A DNA stretch of 11,959 nucleotides from an uncultured Lachnospiraceae bacterium (lineage in GTDB: Bacteria; Bacillota; Clostridia; Lachnospirales; Lachnospiraceae), in contig CAKRJM010000052.1 of the NCBI GenBank assembly GCA_934351765.1, positions 1-11,959 on the forward strand, written 5' to 3'. The first letter of the stretch is position 1. Each line of letters opens with the position of its first letter. Shown piece after piece: positions 6,870 to 11,959 of this stretch. The notes under the pieces are model-generated. The model was not told the DNA's origin. It did not search any database and worked only from the letters and a program-made list of their open reading frames with translations. The position numbers and the translations under genes were made by a program.

Positions 6870-8033
6870 ATGAAAAATCTCAGAGGAAAAAATTTAACCA
6901 GTTCAAAACAATATAATCGGGGGCTTCTGCTTCAGCTCATTGCTACCGGTGCGGCGGATAAGCGCATGGAGCTGGCCGGGATCACAAGGCTGACCAAGAT
7001 GACCATCAGCAATATCATTACCGAGTTCATGGAGTTGGGGCTTGTAGAAGAAAGTGAGATGGAGTTCACCGAAAGCTGCGGCCGTAATCCGGTGCGGCTT
7101 CAGATCGCGAAAAAGGCGCCAAAGCTTCTGGGACTTCTGGTTTTCCGGAGTCGTGTGGAGGGTGTCATCTGTGATCTTGGCCTGAATATTCTTCACCGGG
7201 AGTGTATCCGGTTTGACAGCCTGACTACAGATGAGCTTGTGAAAAACTGTAAAACTGTGATCGATAAGCTGCTTTTCAAAGAATCCAATATTCTCGGAAT
7301 CGGGATTTCTGCCATTGGTCCGTCGGATTTAAACCGCGGTATGATCTTAAATCCCACCCGGTTTTATGAAATCCGGAATGTGCCGATCCTGGAGCTGGTC
7401 CGTGCCAGCTATCCGTATCCGGTCTTTTTTGATCATGATAATAACGGAGCAGCGCTGGCGGAAAAGCTGTACGGACTGGCAAAGAAGACGGAGGATTTTA
7501 TTTTTGTAGGTGCATCCGACGGAATCGGTTCCGGAATTGTAAGCGGCGGTCATCTGTACCATACAAGCTGTGGGATCGCCAGTGAGATCGGCCATATCAC
7601 CATCGACCGGAACGGCCCGGTCTGCAGCTGTGGAAACCGGGGATGCCTGGAGGTTTATGCCAGTACCTTTGCGGTGCTGGGGCGGCTTCGGAAGGCAACG
7701 GGACTTGATCTGGATTTTCAGCAGTTCTGCGCCCTGGAAGGAAATGTGGCGGCTGATCAGGTGTTTTCGGAGGTCATGGAGGAAATGGCTATCGTTCTGA
7801 CCGGAGTGGTCAATCTTCTGGAGCCGCAGATGATCATTCTGGGGCATGACTGCATCGACTGGAAAGAGCGGGATGTAAAACGGCTGGAAATGCTGATTAA
7901 TGAGCACAGCATGATCCGCGGGATTCAGAATGTTTCGGTCAAAAAATCCTATTTCGGGAAAAATGCGCTGGTGCTGGGCGCGGCATCCATTGTAGCAGAC
8001 CAGATATTCAGCGGAAAACTTTTGTGGGAGTAA
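6870..8033 (+). CDS. ROK-family transcriptional regulator (NagC/XylR type)
   Basis: The protein has 387 residues from the ATG at 6870. An N-terminal winged helix (about 16-65, with LAGITRLTKMTISNIITEFM as the helix-turn-helix) is followed by a ROK sugar-kinase-like domain. The ROK zinc motif is complete: H242 in EIGH, then CSCGNRGC with C252, C254 and C259. The aspartate at the sugar site (D190 in DHDNNGAA) is kept, but the ATP motif DxGGT near residue 90 is replaced (LLGLLVFRSRVEG), so it is probably a ligand-sensing repressor and not a kinase. The frame is open upstream to a GTG at 6843, but that lies before the expected transcription start; the family-like opening MKNLRGKNL favours 6870. 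No ribosome site is visible before that ATG. A MATE gene follows 2 nt after the stop. The inducing sugar cannot be told from sequence. Confidence 0.88.
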   Translation: MKNLRGKNLTSSKQYNRGLLLQLIATGAADKRMELAGITRLTKMTISNIITEFMELGLVEESEMEFTESCGRNPVRLQIAKKAPKLLGLLVFRSRVEGVICDLGLNILHRECIRFDSLTTDELVKNCKTVIDKLLFKESNILGIGISAIGPSDLNRGMILNPTRFYEIRNVPILELVRASYPYPVFFDHDNNGAALAEKLYGLAKKTEDFIFVGASDGIGSGIVSGGHLYHTSCGIASEIGHITIDRNGPVCSCGNRGCLEVYASTFAVLGRLRKATGLDLDFQQFCALEGNVAADQVFSEVMEEMAIVLTGVVNLLEPQMIILGHDCIDWKERDVKRLEMLINEHSMIRGIQNVSVKKSYFGKNALVLGAASIVADQIFSGKLLWE

Positions 8034-8035
8034 GA

Positions 8036-9352
8036 ATGTTAAAGAAATTTATTGGATATATCATGCAGAGTGTCGCCGGAATGATTGGAATTTCCATATA
8101 TGTTCTGGCGGACACTTTCTTTATTTCTGTCCAGTCCGGGACAGATGGCCTGGCGGTTTTAAATCTGATTTTGCCGGTTTACGGTGTCATGTACGCGATC
8201 GGCGCCATGATCGGAATTGGTTCCGCGACCCGTTACCGCTTAAACAAGGCGAAGGGAGAGGCCTCGGACCGGTATTTCGGCCAGTCGCTGGAGTGGAGTC
8301 TGCTGTTTTCGGTACCGTTCATGCTGTGCGGACTGCTGGCGGCAAAGCCGCTTATGGAGCTTCTCGGTGCAGATGAGAGACTGACAGCTCTTGGAATTCC
8401 GTATCTTCGCATCGTGCTGTCCGGAGCACCGTTTTTTATGTGTAATTATACGTTTACGGCCTTTGCCAGAAACGATCATGCGCCTGCCGTTGCCATGTGG
8501 GCGTCCATTGCGGGCAGCATGTTCAATATTGTCTTTGACTATGTGCTGATGTTCCCTATGGGGCTGGGCTTTGCCGGGGCAGCTCTGGCAACGGCACTCA
8601 GTCCTGTAGTGACCATGGCAGTATGCGCCGTTCATTTTCGGAGCCGGAGAAGTCAGGTGACTGTCCGGTTTACAAAACTGTCAGCGTCCGGGCTGGTTTC
8701 CTGCTGTAAGCTGGGGATTTCCGCATTTGTAGGAGAAATCTCCTCGGCAGTCATTACCATCGTGTTCAATATGCTGATTCTGGGACTGGCCGGAAATGTG
8801 GGTGTTGCGGCTTATGGTGTGGCAGCGAATATTTCTATGGTAGGAATGTGTATTTTTAACGGACTTGCCCAGGGAACACAGCCCATGATCAGCGACTGCT
8901 ACGGAAAAGGACAGCAGGATATGGTAAAGAAACTTCTGACCTGGGCCCTGGCTATCTGCGGTGCGCTGGAGCTTCTCATGGTGGCCGTGATCTGGCTCTG
9001 GACAGATGGAGTGGTCGGCATTTTCAATACCGAACAGGATCTGAAGCTTCTGGCCTATGCCCACACAGGGCTCCGCCTTTATGGTCTCGGATTTCTGGCA
9101 GCCGGAATGAATATCCTGCTGGCAGCATATTTTTCTGCTGTGGATCATGCAAGACCGGCAATTGTCGGTTCTGTCCTGAGAGGCGCTGTGGCAATAACCA
9201 TCTGTGCTATTGTGCTGTCCAGAATCTTTGGGCTGAACGGTGTCTGGCTGTCCTTTTTATGTTCCGAGGTGATCACCCTGGCGGTGATCGGGGTTCTGGC
9301 AAAGCTGGAAAAGCGGAAAATGCCGGAGAAGCGGAACGGAATTACGGAATAG
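8036..9352 (+). CDS. MATE-family multidrug/metabolite exporter
   Basis: The 438-residue membrane protein has about 12 hydrophobic segments in two MatE halves (about 1-220 and 225-430). It exports cationic or other small molecules in exchange for sodium or protons. Typical marks are ADTFFIS (25-31, D26), LGADERL (110-116), and FNIVFDYVLMF (163-173), which matches the conserved segment of the first half. I chose the ATG at 8036 because GGAG lies 5 nt before it at the end of the ROK gene; an in-frame GTG at 8024 is less likely. It is 2 nt downstream of the ROK stop, so the two are surely cotranscribed and probably coregulated. It belongs to the MepA/DinF-like branch in general appearance; the substrate is unknown. 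Confidence 0.92.
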   Translation: MLKKFIGYIMQSVAGMIGISIYVLADTFFISVQSGTDGLAVLNLILPVYGVMYAIGAMIGIGSATRYRLNKAKGEASDRYFGQSLEWSLLFSVPFMLCGLLAAKPLMELLGADERLTALGIPYLRIVLSGAPFFMCNYTFTAFARNDHAPAVAMWASIAGSMFNIVFDYVLMFPMGLGFAGAALATALSPVVTMAVCAVHFRSRRSQVTVRFTKLSASGLVSCCKLGISAFVGEISSAVITIVFNMLILGLAGNVGVAAYGVAANISMVGMCIFNGLAQGTQPMISDCYGKGQQDMVKKLLTWALAICGALELLMVAVIWLWTDGVVGIFNTEQDLKLLAYAHTGLRLYGLGFLAAGMNILLAAYFSAVDHARPAIVGSVLRGAVAITICAIVLSRIFGLNGVWLSFLCSEVITLAVIGVLAKLEKRKMPEKRNGITE

Positions 9353-9392
9353 AATTCAAGAAAAGATTTTTTTGAAAAGCACGGCAAGCATA

Positions 9393-9420
9393 TTGATTTT
9401 TTTGAGAAAATTAGTATAAT
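9393..9420 (+). promoter_or_regulatory. Promoter of the PfkB sugar-kinase gene
   Basis: TTGATT (9393-9398), a 16-bp spacer and TATAAT (9415-9420) lie in an AT-rich stretch after the MATE gene. The expected start near 9427 gives a leader of about 100 nt. No clear terminator is seen between the MATE stop and this promoter, so readthrough from upstream is possible. Confidence 0.65.
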
Positions 9421-9442
9421 AAATTTACAAATAAGAATAAAA

Positions 9443-9456
9443 GAAACGATTGTTTC
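9443..9456. promoter_or_regulatory. Small palindrome, possible operator, in the kinase leader
   Basis: GAAACgattGTTTC is a perfect 5-bp inverted repeat with a 4-bp centre, about 16 bases after the expected transcription start. Its position suits a repressor site. It does not fit a CcpA cre site well, and no regulator gene is adjacent except the upstream ROK gene. Confidence 0.3.
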
Positions 9457-9527
9457 AGAAGGATGCTTACGAGCGGGTGCAGAAAACCGAGCAGGAGCTT
9501 TAGAAAGCAGAAGAAGGAGGAAGAATC

Positions 9528-10535
9528 ATGGCAGGTGTGGCAGTTGCGGGAACTCTGGTTGCCGATATTATTAAAATGATCGATCTTTATCCGAAAAAAG
9601 GAATGTTAGCGGACATTTCGTCTGTGACTTACGGGATCGGCGGATGTGTTTCCAATACAGCTGTTGGCGTAAAGCGTCTGGATCCGTCTATTGAAGTAAA
9701 GAGTATCGGGCTCACAGGAAATGATGATACGGGAGCCTTTTTAAAGGAGAAGCTGAGTGAATATGGGATCGATGTTTCTCTGGTTCAGGAAACCGACCGC
9801 GAAGTGACAGCGTTTTCGGATGTGATGACGCTGGAGGGGACCGGAGAGCGGACCTTTTTCCATAACCGGGGAGCCTGCCGTCTGTTCGGGCAGGAGCATA
9901 TGCGGCTGGAGGAACTGGATGCGGAACTGGTGCTTTTAGGCTACGGCGGACTTCTGGATGCCCTCAATCGGCCGGATGAACAGTACGGAACTGCCATGGC
10001 AAGGCTCTGTCATGATATGAAGGAAAAAGGAATCATGACAGCCATGGATGTGGCCAGCATCAACGATGCGGCAGAAATGCGGCGTCTGGTGCTTCCCTCC
10101 CTGCCTTATATTGATTATCTGATCGTCAATGAAACCGAGGGCGGTATGCTGGCGGACATCGAAGCAAGAGATGAGAACGGTGCGCTGATCCCGGGAGCCA
10201 TGGAAGCGACCGCAAAGAAGTTAATGACAGCAGGTGTCAGGGAGGCTGTAGTGGTTCATGCACCGGAGGCTGGCTGCGGCGTGGATAAGACCGGAGCATA
10301 CTGCGAGATTCCGTCACTGAAGCTGCCGAAGGGCTATATCGTAGGAGCAGTCGGAGCAGGAGACGCATTCTGCGCCGGAGTGCTGTATTCCATTTATCGG
10401 AAGCTGCCGATGGAGGAAGCATTGAAGATTGCAGCAGCCTCCGCAGCGGCAAACCTTTCCGCAGGTGATTCTGTCAGCGGACTTCGAAGCATCGAAGAAA
10501 CAAAGAAGCTGTATGAACAGTATGCGGCGAAATAA
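9528..10535 (+). CDS. PfkB/ribokinase-family carbohydrate kinase
   Basis: The 335-residue protein is a normal-length member of the PfkB family, which phosphorylates sugars or nucleosides with ATP. It has the N-terminal substrate region with YGIGGCVSNTA (35-45, the GG...N motif), the anion-hole and catalytic motif VGAVGAGDAF (272-281, catalytic D279), and NETEG (201-205), which corresponds to the conserved N-E motif before the nucleotide site. AGGAGG at 9515-9520, 7 nt before the ATG, fixes the start. It appears to be a single-gene transcript with its own promoter; no sugar transporter or isomerase is next to it, so the substrate (ribose, fructose, a nucleoside or another sugar) cannot be assigned. 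Confidence 0.9.
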   Translation: MAGVAVAGTLVADIIKMIDLYPKKGMLADISSVTYGIGGCVSNTAVGVKRLDPSIEVKSIGLTGNDDTGAFLKEKLSEYGIDVSLVQETDREVTAFSDVMTLEGTGERTFFHNRGACRLFGQEHMRLEELDAELVLLGYGGLLDALNRPDEQYGTAMARLCHDMKEKGIMTAMDVASINDAAEMRRLVLPSLPYIDYLIVNETEGGMLADIEARDENGALIPGAMEATAKKLMTAGVREAVVVHAPEAGCGVDKTGAYCEIPSLKLPKGYIVGAVGAGDAFCAGVLYSIYRKLPMEEALKIAAASAAANLSAGDSVSGLRSIEETKKLYEQYAAK

Positions 10536-10610
10536 GGAACGCCTGGTTTTAACTGTCAGGCGCAGAACTGCACATAAAAAAACAGAAATGCGGTTATATG
10601 TTTGAGTCCC

Positions 10611-10667
10611 GAAGTCAGTCGGCTGGCAAATCCCCATAAGAGCAGGGAACGTCAGCCGGCTGACTTC
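10611..10667. terminator. Long hairpin, probable terminator after the kinase gene
   Basis: Arms GAAGTCAGTCGGCTG (10611-10625) and CAGCCGGCTGACTTC (10653-10667) pair over 15 bp with one T-G wobble and a 27-nt loop, which can itself form a TCCC/GGGA stem. A T-rich run (GATTTTTTATTTTA, 10677-10690) begins about 10 bases later, further than in a standard factor-independent terminator. It may be a terminator, a small structured RNA or a mobile palindromic unit. Confidence 0.5.
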
Positions 10668-10761
10668 TGTTTGTAGGATTTTTTATTTTACAGGAAAGTT
10701 CGTCCTGTGAAACAGAAAATCAGAGAAAATCATCTATCTTGTAAAATTTAGTGGATTTAAC

Positions 10762-10790
10762 TTGATGAAATGATTGAGATAGTTTATAAT
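10762..10790 (+). promoter_or_regulatory. Promoter of the P5C-reductase-like gene
   Basis: TTGATG (10762-10767), a 17-bp spacer and TATAAT (10785-10790) give an expected start near 10797. The leader would then be about 140 nt, AT-rich, with only weak small stems such as GAAT/ATTC near 10865-10880. Confidence 0.6.
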
Positions 10791-10935
10791 AATAGCAAGT
10801 CGATTTCATATACATTTTTGAGCAGATGATGATAAAACATTTGCTTTCTTTTCGTATCTGTTAAAGAATCTGAAATTCTCTATTTTCCCAGTTTAGCATA
10901 AAAATATAAAGTGAATTAAGAGAGAGGCTATTAAA

Positions 10936-11959
10936 ATGAAAAAAGAGAATATTGTAATAATTGGGATGGGATTTTTAGCAACTTATGTGATGCCCTGCTA
11001 CAAAAAGCTTCTTGGAGATTCCATCAGCACCCATGTGGTCGGTATCAAGGGGAGCGAGCGGGGATTAAAGGAAAAACAGGCAGAATGCCCATTTCCGGTC
11101 CAGGCAGGAGGGGTTCGTGAAGCACTGGAGGCCAAAAGACCGGATCTGATCATTCTGGCAGTGAAACCAAATCAGATTGCAGAAATGACAGAGGAAACGC
11201 TGAAGCCTTATTATGAAATGCTCCGGAAACAGGGGGAAGAGCTTCCGGATCTGTATTCCTTTGCACCGAATCCACCGGTAAGTTATTACTATGATACGCT
11301 TGGCGGGGATGTCAATGCAGCAAATCTGCTCCCTAATATGATGAGTATGATTGAAGGCCATGATGTATCGCAGACAGGAGTGTCGTTTGCAGCGTTTGAT
11401 CCCAGAAGAATCTGGCCGGAGGACAGGAAAAAGAGGGCACTGGAGTTTTTAACGCCAACGGGAACCGTGCTTGAGATCGCCGGGGATAAGGCAAATTCGT
11501 TTTTAGCGCTGCAGGTTGCCTGCCATCTGATGTTCGAGTTTAATTATATCGCCCAGGATGTGGCGAAAAAGCATGGGATGGTTCTGACACTGGAACAGAC
11601 GGCCTCTGCATACCGTGCATTATGGCATAAATATTTTCATGATCCCTGCGTGGAGGTACTGCCCTGCAGTGAGAATGCGGTTTCCGATGAAACGATGAAG
11701 GAGTTTATGGAGCTGGCAGAGCGATCCTGGTATCAGGGAGTTCTTCGGTTTGCGCGCAGTGTGGAGATTCCGGAGAAAGCGGCAGAACGGATGGTAGGCG
11801 GCAGCATTGAGGTGATCCATATGGAGGCACAGCTGGAGCCGAAGGAGGTTTTGCTTCAGGATACGAAGAATCATGCGACACCGGGCGGATATCTTGAAAT
11901 GTGTATGATTGCATTTCAGAAGGAAGGGTATGCGTATATAGAAGCTCAGATGGATCGAT
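10936..11959 (+). CDS. Pyrroline-5-carboxylate-reductase-like NAD(P) oxidoreductase, partial
   Basis: The frame is open from the ATG at 10936 to the right edge (341 residues seen). GAGAGAGG lies 8 nt before the start. A Rossmann fold begins at once: IVIIGMGFLA (6-15, GxGxxA). LIILAVKPNQI (71-81) matches the conserved strand and VKP of ProC; ANLLPNMMS (129-137) corresponds to the R-x-MPN region; and HATPGGYLEM (313-322) corresponds to the C-terminal SPGGTT dimer helix. This supports a ProC-type dehydrogenase. ProC proteins are usually about 270 residues, so this one is longer by at least 70, with extra sequence around 142-170 and 230-250. The exact substrate (pyrroline-5-carboxylate or a related imine) is not established. 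No other proline genes are in view. Confidence 0.8.
   Translation, partial: MKKENIVIIGMGFLATYVMPCYKKLLGDSISTHVVGIKGSERGLKEKQAECPFPVQAGGVREALEAKRPDLIILAVKPNQIAEMTEETLKPYYEMLRKQGEELPDLYSFAPNPPVSYYYDTLGGDVNAANLLPNMMSMIEGHDVSQTGVSFAAFDPRRIWPEDRKKRALEFLTPTGTVLEIAGDKANSFLALQVACHLMFEFNYIAQDVAKKHGMVLTLEQTASAYRALWHKYFHDPCVEVLPCSENAVSDETMKEFMELAERSWYQGVLRFARSVEIPEKAAERMVGGSIEVIHMEAQLEPKEVLLQDTKNHATPGGYLEMCMIAFQKEGYAYIEAQMDR

Larger units (their letters stand above)
10536..10935. other. Gene-free stretch of 400 bp with hairpins and a promoter
   Basis: No convincing gene is found here on either strand. It holds a small inverted repeat CGCCTG/CAGGCG (10540-10545 and 10557-10562, 11-nt loop) directly after the kinase gene without a T-tract, the long hairpin at 10611-10667, a minor ACAGGA/TCCTGT repeat (10690-10695 and 10703-10708), and the promoter at 10762-10790. 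The rest is an AT-rich leader of about 140 nt before the last gene. Confidence 0.7.

Noticed and set aside
9440-9456. Possible CcpA cre site before the kinase gene
   Set aside because: The CG core and flanks do not line up with the cre consensus; only a simple palindrome is supported.
9450-9503. A 17-codon TTG frame in the kinase leader with a coiled-coil-like product
   Set aside because: It has no ribosome site and a poor start codon, and it is too short to support as a gene or a relic.
1-11959. CRISPR array, tRNA or rRNA genes, transposons, phage genes or defence genes
   Set aside because: No regularly spaced repeats, RNA gene signatures, transposase or integrase motifs were seen on either strand.

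Overview
The window looks like chromosomal DNA of a Gram-positive Clostridia, most likely a Lachnospiraceae-type gut anaerobe. The signs are a SpoVB-type sporulation transporter, purine-rich GGAGG ribosome sites, TTGACA/TATAAT promoters, a minimal Rrf2-IscS-IscU-MnmA cluster and mixed GC content. The taxonomy is inferred from gene content, not from a marker gene. There is no rRNA, tRNA, CRISPR array, insertion sequence or phage gene. The two end genes run off the window.

Left part (1-5690). A SpoVB/MATE-like polysaccharide flippase gene leaves the left edge on the minus strand. Diverging from it is a five-gene operon: an Rrf2/IscR-type regulator, cysteine desulfurase IscS, scaffold IscU, tRNA 2-thiouridylase MnmA, and a lipoprotein N-acetylmuramoyl-L-alanine amidase. 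The last three genes are packed tightly (2-nt gap, then a 4-nt overlap). The operon supplies sulfur for Fe-S clusters and for the wobble uridine of tRNA, and appears to be governed by the Rrf2 protein at a strong promoter that carries dyads. A near-symmetrical hairpin with A- and T-tracts ends the operon, and also serves the convergent gene that follows.

Middle part (5691-9352). A low-specificity L-threonine aldolase gene (minus strand) diverges from an operon of a ROK-family regulator and a MATE exporter. Between them two near-consensus sigma-A promoters point in opposite directions and use the same -35 bases, so polymerase should occupy only one at a time. The aldolase transcript would begin with a long, hairpin-forming leader. 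The ROK transcript would have almost no leader.

Right part (9353-11959). A PfkB/ribokinase-family sugar kinase has its own promoter and a small palindrome in its leader. A roughly 400-bp gene-free stretch follows, with a long hairpin, a promoter and a leader of about 140 nt. The last gene, cut by the right edge, encodes an enlarged pyrroline-5-carboxylate-reductase-like NAD(P) oxidoreductase.

Most genes are ordinary housekeeping or accessory metabolism. I see no clear new multi-gene system. The most unusual features are regulatory: the 6742-6872 divergent promoter region and its leader RNA.
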